Shown here: piece by piece, positions 50,979 through 59,942 of the stretch
Position numbering within the stretch: the first letter of the stretch is position 1
Layout: each line of letters opens with the position of its first letter
Assembly: GCF_007858185.1 (NCBI RefSeq)
Contig: NZ_VFES01000001.1
Span: forward strand, 186,001-250,000
Length of the DNA: 64,000 nucleotides
From: Pseudomonas grimontii
GTDB lineage: Bacteria; Pseudomonadota; Gammaproteobacteria; Pseudomonadales; Pseudomonadaceae
Direction: 5' to 3'
The notes under the pieces: generated by a model
Database searches by the model: none
Told to the model about the DNA's origin: nothing
The model's input: the letters and a program-made list of their open reading frames with translations, nothing else
Made by a program: the position numbers and the translations under genes

Positions 50979-51446
50979 ATGACTCGCTTTCTTGATCAGA
51001 CACTGTTTGCCGAGCTGGCCGAGAAAGCGGCCGCCAGCCCCCGTGGCCGGCATCATCACAACTTCCATCAGATGGACGAGCCGTGCCATCGGTTGGCCGT
51101 GGGCCTGCAGCCCAGCACGTATGTGCCGCCACATCGGCACTTGAGCGCGGACAAGGCGGAAACCTTGCTGGTTCTCCAGGGCCGCTTGGGCTTGCTGGTG
51201 TTCAGCGATACCGGCGAGGTGCTCGCCAAGCGTGTGATGCAGGCCGGCGGTGAATGTTCGGGCGTCGACCTGCCGCCCGGCGTGTTCCATGGCCTGGTGG
51301 TACTGGCGCCCGATACGGTGATGTTCGAGTGCAAGGCCGGGCCTTATCGGCCGGTGGGCGAAGGCGAACTGGCCGATTGGGCGCCCCGTGAAGGCGACGC
51401 CAACGTGGCCGAGTATCAACGTTGGATGCTTGCCCAGTTCGATTGA
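50979..51446 (+). CDS. WbuC-family cupin metalloprotein
   Basis: A 155-residue single-domain cupin. Motif 1 is YVPPHRHLSADKAETLLVLQ (two His plus Glu) and motif 2 is DLPPGVFHGLVVLAPDTVMF. The N-terminal helix with RGRHHHNFHQMDEPCHRLAV is typical of the WbuC family, whose reaction is unknown. It follows hpt by three bases, so it is co-transcribed. Confidence 0.8.
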   Translation: MTRFLDQTLFAELAEKAAASPRGRHHHNFHQMDEPCHRLAVGLQPSTYVPPHRHLSADKAETLLVLQGRLGLLVFSDTGEVLAKRVMQAGGECSGVDLPPGVFHGLVVLAPDTVMFECKAGPYRPVGEGELADWAPREGDANVAEYQRWMLAQFD

Positions 51447-51481
51447 GCTACAGTGCTGGGCCACCTCTTGCGGAGCGGCCC

Positions 51482-51967
51482 ATGAGCCTGTTGATACGCA
51501 CCTGCGCCGCCCTGGCGTTGACCTTCAGTCTGCCGCTGGCTGCGGCGCCTGCGCCGATGCATGCGCAGTTCCTGCCGCCGGACGATCTCACCCTGCGCGC
51601 CGAAAGCCCTGACCAGCAACAGCTGTTGCAAGTCACCGAGTACGCGGTGGTGGTGGGCAACCAGCGTCAATCCACGCAACAGCCGATTCCGGTGACCTCC
51701 CCGCTGATGATCCGCCTCAAGGGCAAGTCCCTGAACAAAGGCGCGAGCATCAATCAGGTGGTGCTCAACTTCGATGCCGAAAGCAAAAGCCTGAAAAAGC
51801 CGGCATACGATGACAAGAGTAAAACCTTGACCCTGTCGTACCCGCTGACCCAGTACCGAGTGATTGTCGACCTGCTGCGCAATGACACGGTGTATGTGCA
51901 GTTCCTCAGTTACGCCAACGGGCATATCTGGGCGGATTTGCATACCGGTGCTGTTCGTACCAAATAG
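51482..51967 (+). CDS. Conserved exported protein of unknown function
   Basis: A 161-residue protein with a signal peptide (LLIRTCAALALTFSLPLAAA, cleavage near AAA-PAP). The mature part is predicted beta-rich, with VTEYAVVVGNQRQSTQQPIP and RVIVDLLRNDTVYVQFLSYA. No cysteines suggest a lipoprotein. I do not recognise a characterised family. GGAG lies a few bases before the ATG. It sits between the cupin gene and the PA4642-like gene. Confidence 0.75.
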   Translation: MSLLIRTCAALALTFSLPLAAAPAPMHAQFLPPDDLTLRAESPDQQQLLQVTEYAVVVGNQRQSTQQPIPVTSPLMIRLKGKSLNKGASINQVVLNFDAESKSLKKPAYDDKSKTLTLSYPLTQYRVIVDLLRNDTVYVQFLSYANGHIWADLHTGAVRTK

Positions 51968-51988
51968 CAACAACACTGAAGATCCAAC

Positions 51989-52011
51989 TGTGGAAGGGGG
52001 CTTGCTCCCTC
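51989..52011. repeat. Single REP half-element
   Basis: TGTGGAAGGGGGCTTGCTCC without an inverted partner nearby, unlike the REPINs in this window. Confidence 0.6.
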
Positions 52012-52094
52012 ATTGGTTCTTCAGCGCTTTCGAAGCCCGCGCCTCGCAGGTAGACTTCAAACCCCGTGTAAATGTCTGCTGGCTGGAGTCGGTA

Positions 52095-52382
52095 ATGCGT
52101 AAAGATAAGAAACAGGTGATTGGTGACGAGATCGGCGACGATCAGATCAAGTTGTTCCTGGACTTCGAGCCGGTTGACGCGACTTCCCCGTCCCTGCACA
52201 AACTGATCAAGGCCTACCGCGGCCTGCGTATCGACGACTTCGAGCGCTTCCTGGGCTTTTTCAAGGAGGCCGGCCTGGACCTGGATGGCAAGGATGAGCA
52301 CGGTCAGACCTTCGTCGACCTGATCAAGGACCAGCGTAACGCCGCCGAGTACATCGAGCTGATCGACAACGCCCGCGGCTGA
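52095..52382 (+). CDS. Small conserved Pseudomonas protein (PA4642-like)
   Basis: A 95-residue acidic, helical protein starting MRKDKKQVIGDEIGDDQIKL and continuing FLDFEPVDATSPSLHKLIKA and LRIDDFERFLGFFKEAGLDL. It has no signal peptide or cysteines. GGAG lies six bases upstream of the ATG. The position next to mqo resembles that of PA4642 in P. aeruginosa. This is recollection, not a search result. Function unknown. Confidence 0.8.
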   Translation: MRKDKKQVIGDEIGDDQIKLFLDFEPVDATSPSLHKLIKAYRGLRIDDFERFLGFFKEAGLDLDGKDEHGQTFVDLIKDQRNAAEYIELIDNARG

Positions 52383-52394
52383 TTCTTCCTGGCC

Positions 52395-52439
52395 ATAAAA
52401 AACGCCCCGTTCTCATCGTGAGAGCGGGGCGTTTTTTAT
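52395..52439. terminator. Bidirectional intrinsic terminator
   Basis: ATAAAAAACGCCCCG and CGGGGCGTTTTTTAT pair with an inner CTCATCGTGAG stem. A T-run on either strand serves the convergent PA4642-like and mqo genes. Confidence 0.92.
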
Positions 52440-52451
52440 TGCGGCAATGCC

Positions 52452-53960
52452 TTAGGCGTAGCTCTCGGCCTGGTTGCTCTGCTCAACCAGCTCCAGGCTG
52501 ATGTTGTTCTGCGCGTTGATCTTGCGATACAGCTCAGCATCAGTCTCCAGGACCTTCTCCCGAGCCGGGAAGATCTCGTGCAGCTTGGTCGCCCACTCAC
52601 CGGCAGTTTTCTCCGGGAAGCAGCGCTCGATCAGTTCCAGCATGATCGACACGGTCACCGAGGCGCCTGGGGAGGCCCCCAGCAGCGCGGCCAGCGAACC
52701 GTCCTTGGCCGCGACCAACTCGGTGCCAAATTGCAGCACGCCGCCTTTTTTCGGGTCTTTCTTGATGATCTGCACCCGTTGGCCGGCCACTTCCAGGCGC
52801 CAGTCTTCGGCTTTCGCCTCGGGGTAGAAACGGCGCAGGGATTCCAGGCGCTGTTCCATGGACTGCATCACTTCGCTGACCAGGTACTTGGTCAGGTCCA
52901 TGTTGTCGCGGGCCACGGCCAGCATCGGGCCGATATTGCCGGCGCGAACCGACAGCGGCAGGTCGAGGAACGAGCCGTGCTTGAGGAACTTGGTGGTAAA
53001 GCCGGCGTATGGCCCGAACAGCAGGGATTTCTTGCCGTCGACTACGCGGGTGTCCAGGTGCGGCACGGACATCGGCGGCGAGCCCACGGCGGCCTGGCTA
53101 TAGACCTTGGCCTGGTGGTGCTTGACCACTTCCGGGTTGTCGCAACGCAGCCACTGGCCGCTGACCGGGAAGCCGCCAAAACCTTTGCTTTCTTCGATAC
53201 CCGAGGCTTGCAGCAGCGGCAGGGCCGCGCCACCGGCGCCGAGGAATACGAACTTGGCGTCCACTTCGCGACTGTTGCCGCTGTTGACGTCCTTGATGCT
53301 CACGGTCCAGCCGGCGCCGTTACGCTTGAGGCCGGTGACGCGCTTGCTGTACTTGACCTGGGCGTCCGGTGAGCTGGTCAGGTGGCTGAGCAACTGGTTG
53401 GTCAGGGCGCCGAAGTTGACGTCGGTGCCATTCATCACGCGGGTGGCGGCGATTTTTTCGTCGAGCGGGCGGCCCGGCATCATCAATGGCATCCACTCGG
53501 CCATCTCGTTGCGGTCTTCGGTGTAGTGCATGTCCGAAAACGCATGGTGCTGGCTGAGGGTTTCAAAGCGCTTCTTGAGGAAGTCCACGCCTTTTTCGCC
53601 CTGCACGAAGCTCAGGTGCGGCACCGGGCTGATAAAGGACTTGGACGAGCCAAAGGTGCCCTTCTTGGTCAGGTAGGCCCAGAACTGCTTCGACACCTCG
53701 AACTGGGTGTTGATGTGCACGGCTTTCTTGATGTCGATGGAGCCATCGGCGGCCTGGGGCGTGTAGTTCAGCTCACACAGCCCGGCGTGGCCGGTACCGG
53801 CGTTGTTCCACGGGTTGGAACTTTCCGCGGCACCCGAATCCATCAGCTCAACGACTTCCAGCTTGAGGCCGGGGTCGAGCTCTTTGAGCAGTACGGCCAG
53901 GGTGGCACTCATGATGCCGGCCCCTACCAGTACTACGTCGACTGCTTCGTTATGCGCCAT
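52452..53960 (-). CDS. mqo: Malate:quinone oxidoreductase
   Basis: A 502-residue FAD-dependent, membrane-associated enzyme that oxidises malate to oxaloacetate and reduces quinone. The FAD motif is [20 protein letters not shown]. Further family text is [40 protein letters not shown] and [20 protein letters not shown]. It is the main malate-oxidising step in many pseudomonads. It is followed by the bidirectional terminator. Confidence 0.96.
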   Translation of the reverse strand: MAHNEAVDVVLVGAGIMSATLAVLLKELDPGLKLEVVELMDSGAAESSNPWNNAGTGHAGLCELNYTPQAADGSIDIKKAVHINTQFEVSKQFWAYLTKKGTFGSSKSFISPVPHLSFVQGEKGVDFLKKRFETLSQHHAFSDMHYTEDRNEMAEWMPLMMPGRPLDEKIAATRVMNGTDVNFGALTNQLLSHLTSSPDAQVKYSKRVTGLKRNGAGWTVSIKDVNSGNSREVDAKFVFLGAGGAALPLLQASGIEESKGFGGFPVSGQWLRCDNPEVVKHHQAKVYSQAAVGSPPMSVPHLDTRVVDGKKSLLFGPYAGFTTKFLKHGSFLDLPLSVRAGNIGPMLAVARDNMDLTKYLVSEVMQSMEQRLESLRRFYPEAKAEDWRLEVAGQRVQIIKKDPKKGGVLQFGTELVAAKDGSLAALLGASPGASVTVSIMLELIERCFPEKTAGEWATKLHEIFPAREKVLETDAELYRKINAQNNISLELVEQSNQAESYA

Positions 53961-54688
53961 TTAACGCGTCTCCAAAATCTGCAGCACCAAATTGACGGCA
54001 TGGCTGCCAGGAGTGACGGGGCGGTTCACGTGTTGCCCCAGGTTACCCATGGCAAGGATCGCCATGTCCGTTTCGCAATTCTTTGCAAGTTCAGCACACG
54101 CTTCCTGCCGGGCCTAATCTGCCTATGAACGCATTCATGGGCGCCTGTGGCAATTCGACTTATGGTCAAAGCGTGCGATTCGTGCAATCAATCCGTAGCG
54201 GACAGGCTCAAGCTCCGGTGTTTGCGGAGTACTCGGTCCTGTGTGGTTGGGCTGTTCCAGACGCTGATGGTGCTTGTACAAACGCCAAACTATTCATTTG
54301 CTCGCCACACTCTTGTGAAGTTGTGAAAACCCGTTTTTTTCACGCTCTTTTGAAGACGTGAACCTCAAAAAAGGGCTGCCCCAGCCTGGCACCTGGCCCG
54401 CAAACTTCTGCCGACATGCGGCAAAACGGGCAAACAACTCAAGTGGCCGAGCGCAATGGCAGCTCTGGCAGATTCGGTAAAGACGGGTGGTTTGCAAAGG
54501 AAACAGCAAGCGCGCCAGCTTCACTCGATCTGTGTGGGCGGCTCTCTGTGGGCGATTCTTGGGGTTAATACCGAGGCATTAACGATGCTGCGAGGCCCGA
54601 TCAGGAGACGTCCTTATAATCGGGGGGAGATTGTAGCGAAGAACGCCGGAGAAATGGGCGTGTTTTATGACTTTTATTAGGCGTTTGG
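53961..54688. other. Long intergenic region upstream of mqo
   Basis: A 728-base stretch with no gene I can support. It must contain the mqo promoter on the minus strand. A TATAAT hexamer at 54615-54620 (plus strand) lacks a good -35. An AT-rich part at 54290-54370 has direct GTGAA repeats. An unannotated small RNA or long leader is possible. Confidence 0.4.
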
Positions 54689-54922
54689 TCAAGCGGCCAA
54701 CGGCTGGTGACGGGGCGACCGCGCAGGGCGTGGGCTTACACGGGCGCGGGCCGGCAACGGACGATGCATCCAGCTCAGGCGAATTTCTTCGATTTCCACC
54801 CAGCCGTCGCCGACGGGAGGCTGGCTGCACTCTTTGAACGCCTGGCAGCAGCCTTGCGCATCGAGCAGGGCGAACTGGCGAAGGGCGGGCTTGCGCGTAA
54901 ACAGCGACCAGAGAAAATGCAT
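54689..54922 (-). CDS. Small protein of unknown function
   Basis: A 77-residue protein, MHFLWSLFTRKPALRQFALL followed by DAQGCCQAFKECSQPPVGDG and WVEIEEIRLSWMHRPLPARA, with an Arg/Pro-rich tail. A perfect AGGAGG eight bases before the ATG shows that it is translated. It has no signal peptide. Cys-Cys and a third Cys could bind metal, but no motif is recognised. Confidence 0.7.
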   Translation of the reverse strand: MHFLWSLFTRKPALRQFALLDAQGCCQAFKECSQPPVGDGWVEIEEIRLSWMHRPLPARARVSPRPARSPRHQPLAA

Positions 54923-55116
54923 GGCGATCAACCTCCTGAGATTGAGACCAAGCATGCCAGCCCGGGATGACGAGCCCATGTAAGGCCTGTGACATCTGGG
55001 TTACATCGAACCGCAGCGGCGGCGCTGGGTCATAGGTTGTAACTGACGCTAGTTCACTGCAGTGGCGCCCCGCTATACTGCCGGCCTGTCGGTACCTGAT
55101 TTCTGGAGAGAAGCGC

Positions 55117-55704
55117 ATGTTGCAACGCCTGTTGTTCGGTTTGATCACTGTGACCAGTTTGACCCTGGTTGGCTGCGCCAACAGCCCGCAACAACTCAGC
55201 CCGCAACCGAAACTCACCACGCAGTTGGCCCCGGTGGGTCACGGTCAGCCGGTGTCGGTGCGTGTGGTGGACGGTCGTCCGTCGCCGACCCTGGGCTCTC
55301 GCGGCGGCCTGTATCCGGAGACCGCGCTCATCTCGGTGACCGGCCAGGACGTGCTGCCCAAGCTGCAAGCGCAGGCTGAAGCGGCCGTGCGCCTGTTGGG
55401 CTTCACCCCGAGCCCCAACGCCCCAGGCGCTCCCCAGTTGACCATCACCTTGGCTGAGCTGAAGTACCAGTCGCCCAAAGAAGGCCTGTATGTGACTGAA
55501 GCGGCCATCGGCGCAACGTTCAAGTCCGACGTCACCGCCGGTACCCGTCGCTACAGCGGCCGTTACGGTGCGTCGCTGAACCAGCGCTTTGGCATGTCGC
55601 CGAACCAGGAAACCAACACCAAGCTGGTCAGCGACGTCCTGAGTGACGCCTTGACCCGCCTGTTCAAGGATCCAAGCATCGGTTCATTGCTCAGCTCGCA
55701 GTAA
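55117..55704 (+). CDS. YajG-family outer-membrane lipoprotein
   Basis: A 195-residue lipoprotein with signal LLFGLITVTSLTLVGC (lipobox LVGC). The mature domain resembles YajG: GQPVSVRVVDGRPSPTLGSR, YPETALISVTGQDVLPKLQA and TNTKLVSDVLSDALTRLFKD at the end. Function unknown. YajG is often near peptidoglycan-uptake genes in enterobacteria, but no such neighbour is here. GGAGAG lies upstream, and a strong terminator follows. Confidence 0.85.
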   Translation: MLQRLLFGLITVTSLTLVGCANSPQQLSPQPKLTTQLAPVGHGQPVSVRVVDGRPSPTLGSRGGLYPETALISVTGQDVLPKLQAQAEAAVRLLGFTPSPNAPGAPQLTITLAELKYQSPKEGLYVTEAAIGATFKSDVTAGTRRYSGRYGASLNQRFGMSPNQETNTKLVSDVLSDALTRLFKDPSIGSLLSSQ

Positions 55705-55714
55705 CCGCTCAAAC

Positions 55715-55750
55715 AAAAAACCGGGCTCAGCGATGAGCCCGGTTTTTTTA
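55715..55750. terminator. Bidirectional intrinsic terminator
   Basis: ACCGGGCTCA and TGAGCCCGGT around GCGA, with A-run before and T-run after. It separates the YajG-like gene and the convergent small gene. Confidence 0.92.
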
Positions 55751-55761
55751 TGCCTTCAGTT

Positions 55762-55971
55762 TCACGCCGCGGTGTCGATACAAAAGTCCAGCATGCTCAC
55801 CCCCGTCAACAGATCGGCCTCCGGCAAGTCCGCATGCTGGTGCCCGCCAAGGGCGCAATACACCAACCAGTGGCGGTCCTGCACGTTGAACGCGAGGCCG
55901 CCGATCAGCGCTTCCTGCTCATCGCTTGGGGCTATCAGATACAGCCGATCCTGGTTGTGCGCGTGCAGCAT
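55762..55971 (-). CDS. Small conserved protein of unknown function
   Basis: A 69-residue protein: MLHAHNQDRLYLIAPSDEQE, ALIGGLAFNVQDRHWLVYCA, then LLTGVSMLDFCIDTAA. Ribosome site AGGAG is six bases upstream. It has two cysteines and no signal. The only clear evidence for function is none. It is convergent with the YajG-like gene and ends at the shared terminator. Confidence 0.7.
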   Translation of the reverse strand: MLHAHNQDRLYLIAPSDEQEALIGGLAFNVQDRHWLVYCALGGHQHADLPEADLLTGVSMLDFCIDTAA

Positions 55972-56154
55972 GACAAGCTCCTGAATGTTCGAAGGGCAAC
56001 AGAGTGGCTTGTTAAGGTGACGTTCAGGTGACGCCGTAAATTACTGGATACATTAGCCGTCAATGGGGGAGGGAGCATTTCAAGCGCCGGAGGCCACTAT
56101 CGTTCAGGTTTGTATCTGAATCGATACCACAACACTGTTTTATTGAGGTCTGCG

Positions 56155-56412
56155 ATGGCGCTTCCCGCACTATTGATTAATGCCGTGGCTTTATTGGTGG
56201 CCTGCCCAGGTGCAGCGCTGCTGTTCATCACCCGCCTGCGCGAGCAACGCGCCATGGCTGACCTGGCTGCGCAAAGTGAAGAGCGCGCGATCGACCAGCC
56301 CATGCTGTTCCTGGATGTGCGCGCCGAGCGGGCAAATCGTGTGGCTTACCGCATCGGGTTCGCCTGCCTTGGGCTGGCGCTGCTGATTTCTTGGATCAGT
56401 ACTCATCTTTAA
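56155..56412 (+). CDS. Small inner-membrane protein of unknown function
   Basis: An 85-residue protein with two membrane helices: LINAVALLVACPGAALLFIT near the N-terminus and IGFACLGLALLISWIST at the C-terminus. A charged loop (REQRAMADLAAQSEERAIDQ) lies between. TGAGG is six bases before the ATG. No family recognised. Confidence 0.7.
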   Translation: MALPALLINAVALLVACPGAALLFITRLREQRAMADLAAQSEERAIDQPMLFLDVRAERANRVAYRIGFACLGLALLISWISTHL

Positions 56413-56428
56413 GAACACTGCGAAGCAA

Positions 56429-56520
56429 ATGTGGGAGGGGGCTTGCCCCCGATAGCGGTGTATCAGTCAATTAAGATGTCGACTGACACACTGTCATCGG
56501 GAGCAAGCCCCCTCCCACAT
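56429..56520. repeat. REPIN (inverted REP pair)
   Basis: TGTGGGAGGGGGCTTGCCCC (left) and its inverse with a GGAGCAAGCCCCCTCCCACA right arm. Inner palindrome CAGTC...GACTG. It lies between the small membrane protein gene and the acyltransferase gene. Confidence 0.9.
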
Positions 56521-56535
56521 TTTTTTGATCGGTGT

Positions 56536-57699
56536 TTACAGCGGGATACCAGCCTTGACCCGGTACTGATTGCGCACCGGCGTCGCATATTGCACCACCA
56601 GGAACGGCCGATGCTCGGGTGGGCACTCGTTCAAGCGACGCTCCCATTCAGCCTTCGCCTTGGCCAGTTCATCGGCCGGGAACACGTCGGCCGCCTTCGG
56701 CACCTGCAACTGCGGGTCGGCATCGCTCCACTGGGCGTACGCCAGGTAGTGCACCGGGAACAGCCGGTAGCCGCCGAGAATCTGCCGATCCATTTCCACG
56801 GCCAGCACTTTGGTGTCTTCGAAACGCTCGGTAATCGGCGGCGCGAAGTTGATATGTACGCGGCCTTTGTAGCCGGTGATGCCCAGGGCAATGCTCACGT
56901 CATCTTCGCCCTGCGCCTTGACGTAGGTGCCGGTGGTGGCGCGGATATACAACTCGCGGGCCTTGGCTGCATCGCACGGGTCGTACTCGTAGCTGATGGA
57001 CACCGGCGTCAGGTTCAGGGACTGGATCACCTCGGCAAACGGCTCGTCCTTGCGGCTGACATGGAACATCTTGAGGATCGCCGACTCGGTGCGGTCATCC
57101 CCATCCTTGGCGCGGCCTTCGGCCTGGGCGATCCAGATCGACTGGCAGTCGTTGCGGATCGAATGGTTGATGTAGGCCGACAGCAGGTTGAACGCCGCCA
57201 TTTTTTCCTTTCGCCCGGTGATCGAGCGGTGCACGATGAAGCTCTTGTTCAGGCGCATCAGGTCGCTGACAAACGGCTTTTGCAGCAGGTTGTCGCCGAT
57301 GGCGATGCGTGGCGTCGGCAGGCCGGCGTGGTACACGGCATAGTTGACGAAGGCCGGGTCCATCACGATGTCGCGATGGTTGGCTAAAAACACATAGGCG
57401 GTGCCCGATTTGAGCTGTTCCACGCCGGTATAGGTAACGCCGTCGGTCGCCCGGTCAATGGTATGGTCGACGTAATACTCGACTTTGTCCTGCAGCGTGG
57501 CCACGGTGGTGACACCGGCGAACTCACGGCGCAATTTGCGGGCGATCATCGGCTTGAGCAGCCAGCCCAGGGCGCCGGCAAAGCGCGGGAAGCGAAAGTG
57601 GGTCAGGATGTCCAGAAAGGCCTTGTCACTGAACAGCCGGGCCAGCACTGCCGGGACTTCGCTGTCGTTGTAAGGTCGGATGGTATCGAATTCGCCCAT
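56536..57699 (-). CDS. PlsC-type glycerol-phosphate acyltransferase family protein
   Basis: A 387-residue acyltransferase (388 if an adjacent upstream Met is used). The NHX4D catalytic motif is YVFLANHRDIVMDPAFVNYA, followed by KSFIVHRSITGRKEKMAAFN and the EGxxK-like block IWIAQAEGRAKDGDDRTESA. Such proteins move acyl chains onto glycerophosphate or lysophospholipid, but the family is wide and the acceptor is not assignable. There is no clear membrane helix at the N-terminus. The start MGEFDTIRPYND is chosen from an adjacent Met pair. Confidence 0.83.
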   Translation of the reverse strand: MGEFDTIRPYNDSEVPAVLARLFSDKAFLDILTHFRFPRFAGALGWLLKPMIARKLRREFAGVTTVATLQDKVEYYVDHTIDRATDGVTYTGVEQLKSGTAYVFLANHRDIVMDPAFVNYAVYHAGLPTPRIAIGDNLLQKPFVSDLMRLNKSFIVHRSITGRKEKMAAFNLLSAYINHSIRNDCQSIWIAQAEGRAKDGDDRTESAILKMFHVSRKDEPFAEVIQSLNLTPVSISYEYDPCDAAKARELYIRATTGTYVKAQGEDDVSIALGITGYKGRVHINFAPPITERFEDTKVLAVEMDRQILGGYRLFPVHYLAYAQWSDADPQLQVPKAADVFPADELAKAKAEWERRLNECPPEHRPFLVVQYATPVRNQYRVKAGIPL

Positions 57700-57832
57700 C
57701 ATGCTCTCTTGTTAGAAACGGCTAGGGTAAGTAGAGGAAATACCAGGGTGCGGTCCGGGTAATTGGCCCGGCCGGAAAATAGCCCTGTAAATAGACCGGC
57801 GATTATACGCACAAGTCACTTGGGAGACTGCG

Positions 57833-58015
57833 ATGCTGGAAACTGCGCTGTACGATTGTCCTTATTGTGGTGAAGCGGTAGAGACCTCGGTGGATTTATC
57901 CGGCGGTGACCAGACCTACATAGAGGACTGTCAGGTGTGTTGCCGACCGATCATTTTCAACCTGCAGGTCCATGGTGAAGAGTGGATGCTCGAAACCCGC
58001 AGTGAAAACGAATAA
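57833..58015 (+). CDS. CPXCG-motif cysteine-rich small zinc protein
   Basis: A 60-residue protein with two Cys pairs, [14 protein letters not shown] and [13 protein letters not shown], forming a probable zinc ribbon (CPXCG family). It starts [18 protein letters not shown] lies upstream. It is 11 bases before the DUF2007 gene and part of a three-gene run with the SRAP gene. Function unknown. Confidence 0.85.
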   Translation: MLETALYDCPYCGEAVETSVDLSGGDQTYIEDCQVCCRPIIFNLQVHGEEWMLETRSENE

Positions 58016-58026
58016 CAGGTACGCCC

Positions 58027-58287
58027 ATGCAGCGAATCTACGAACCGGAAAACCTGATGGAAGGCGAGCTGTTGCAGCAAATGCTCGCCAGCGAGGGCAT
58101 TGAAGCGCACCTGGTAGGGCGCCATCTGCTCGGCGGCACGGGGGAGTTGCCGATCTTTGGCCTGCTGGGGCTGGAAGTGGATAACGACCGGGCGGCTGAA
58201 GCCCGCGAGTTGATTACCGCCTATATCGGTGCGCAACCCCTGCCCGGTGATGAACCCGACAGCTTCCCCGACGTATTGGTCTGTTAG
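58027..58287 (+). CDS. DUF2007-type putative signal-transducing protein
   Basis: An 86-residue protein starting MQRIYEPENLMEGELLQQML, then GIEAHLVGRHLLGGTGELPI and LGLEVDNDRAAEARELITAY. This is the DUF2007 pattern of a beta-alpha ACT-like small domain. It ends in an acidic DEPDSFPDVLVC. Function unknown. It lies between the CPXCG and SRAP genes. Confidence 0.8.
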   Translation: MQRIYEPENLMEGELLQQMLASEGIEAHLVGRHLLGGTGELPIFGLLGLEVDNDRAAEARELITAYIGAQPLPGDEPDSFPDVLVC

Positions 58288-58324
58288 GCTGTCGGTCGGT
58301 TTACCCCAAGAGTCGTGTTGCCCC

Positions 58325-58945
58325 ATGTGTGGACGTTATGCCCTGTTTCGCTGGAACCCCACCTTTGCTGCCTTGCCGGGCTTCCCGCCCGACCAGCAGG
58401 CCCAGTGGAACATCTCCCCGAATGATTCGGTGCTCATCCAGCGCCAGAGCGACGGCCAGCGCACCCTGGCCCGCGCTCGCTGGGGCCTGACGCCGCCCTG
58501 GCTGACGGACCTTTCACGCACTCCGGCCCATGCCCGTGCCGAAACCCTGGCCGAGCAACCGATGTTTCGCGAAGCGTTTCGCCAGCGCCGTTGCCTGCTG
58601 CCGGCCAACGGTTTCTACGAATGGCGCGGCACCCAGCGCAAACGCCCGTACTGGTTGACACCGGGGGAGGGCTCTACCCTGTTTTTTGCAGCGATCTGGG
58701 AGGCGTACCCCGTGCAGGAGCAGGTGTGGCTGAGCACGGCGGTAGTGACCCAGGCCGCCCAGAGTCAGCGCCGGCCGTTGATTCTGGACGCGGCGGGGCA
58801 GGCCGCCTGGCTCGATCCCGAGACGCCCTTGCATGTGTTGCAAGGTTTGCTGGCCAGTGAGCCGGTCGCGTTGCGCGAGCGGGTTCTGGCCAACATGGTC
58901 AATGATCCCAAGCTCAACGGGCCGGAGTGCCTGACCCCGGCTTGA
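58325..58945 (+). CDS. Divergent SRAP/YedK-family protein
   Basis: A 206-residue homologue of YedK/HMCES, which trap abasic sites in single-stranded DNA through Cys2. MCGRYALFRWNP keeps the Cys, and PANGFYEWRGTQRKR keeps the active-site Glu. The usual Asn in N-A-R-x-E is His (PAHARAETLAEQ). The usual IHDRMP catalytic-His block reads SQRRPLILDAAG, so that His is absent. Length is a little short. ATG 58325 fixes Cys2. A 32-residue extension is rejected since Cys2 must follow Met. Confidence 0.85.
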   Translation: MCGRYALFRWNPTFAALPGFPPDQQAQWNISPNDSVLIQRQSDGQRTLARARWGLTPPWLTDLSRTPAHARAETLAEQPMFREAFRQRRCLLPANGFYEWRGTQRKRPYWLTPGEGSTLFFAAIWEAYPVQEQVWLSTAVVTQAAQSQRRPLILDAAGQAAWLDPETPLHVLQGLLASEPVALRERVLANMVNDPKLNGPECLTPA

Positions 58946-59098
58946 GCCTTGAACTGATTGGTCAAGCGCCGTTGTCGAGTGCTGTGGGATGTGTCTGAAA
59001 ATCAGCGGTTACACGTCTGGTGTATCTAGCGCTGATACAAATGAGCGCCTACGATACGCGCCATGTTTTCAGGGCGTCTTTTCAGGGAGAGTGTATTG

Positions 59099-59917
59099 AT
59101 GAAGAAATCATTGGCTGTAAGTGTATTGGCAGCAGGCGTGTTGCTGGCCGGATGTCAGTCGGTCAACACCACCAGCGGCGGCGCCGTTGGGGTTGAGCGC
59201 AAGCAATATATGTTCAGCATGCTGTCGAGCCAGGAAGTCGACCAGATGTACGCCCAGTCTTATCAGCAGACCCTGGGCGAAGCCAGTAGCAAAGGTCAGT
59301 TGGACAAGACCAGCGCCAATGCCAAGCGCGTGCAGGCTATCGCCAATCGCCTGATCGCCCAGGCGCCCACCTTCCGCCCGGATGCGGCGCAGTGGAAGTG
59401 GGAAGTGAACCTGATCAAAAGCGATGAGATGAACGCCAATTGCGGGCCTGGCGGCAAGATCTTCGTGTACAGCGCGTTGATCGACAACCTCAAGCTCACC
59501 GATGATGAACTGGCCGCCGTGATGGGCCATGAAATTGCCCACGCATTGCGTGAGCACGGCCGCGAAGCCATGTCCAAGGCCTACGGCATCGAGATGGCCA
59601 AGCAGGGCGCCGGTGCGTTGTTCGGCCTGGGCCAGGACAGCCTGGCGCTGGCCGATACCGTGGCCAACTACGGCATGACCTTGCCCAACAGCCGCAGCAA
59701 TGAAAACGAAGCGGACCTGATCGGCCTGGAACTGGCGGCCCGCGCCGGCTACAACCCGAACGCGGCCATCACGCTGTGGAACAAGATGGCCAAGGCTTCC
59801 GAAGGCGCGCCACCGGAATTCATGAGCACTCACCCGGCCTCCGACAGCCGGATCGCCTCGTTGCAGGCGGCGATTCCGAAGGTGATGCCGCTCTACCAGA
59901 AGGCTAAGAAGTCCTGA
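59099..59917 (+). CDS. M48-family metalloprotease lipoprotein
   Basis: A 272-residue lipoprotein. Signal KKSLAVSVLAAGVLLAGC ends in lipobox LAGC. The zinc-binding HExxH is in AAVMGHEIAHALREHGREAM, and the third ligand Glu lies in NSRSNENEADLIGLELAARA. FMSTHPASDSRIASLQAAIP closes the domain. It resembles LoiP/BepA-like outer-membrane quality-control proteases, but lacks TPR repeats. The ATG at 59099 follows AGGGAGA. Confidence 0.92.
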   Translation: MKKSLAVSVLAAGVLLAGCQSVNTTSGGAVGVERKQYMFSMLSSQEVDQMYAQSYQQTLGEASSKGQLDKTSANAKRVQAIANRLIAQAPTFRPDAAQWKWEVNLIKSDEMNANCGPGGKIFVYSALIDNLKLTDDELAAVMGHEIAHALREHGREAMSKAYGIEMAKQGAGALFGLGQDSLALADTVANYGMTLPNSRSNENEADLIGLELAARAGYNPNAAITLWNKMAKASEGAPPEFMSTHPASDSRIASLQAAIPKVMPLYQKAKKS

Positions 59918-59942
59918 CAATCCAGGTCATGTGAAGATCTAA

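Noticed and set aside
54083..54361. 92-codon plus-strand frame upstream of mqo
   Set aside because: No ribosome site and no recognisable pattern. It spans the likely mqo promoter.
56431..57387. A 318-codon plus-strand frame opposite the acyltransferase gene
   Set aside because: Starts inside a REPIN and has no motifs. The minus strand has NHX4D.
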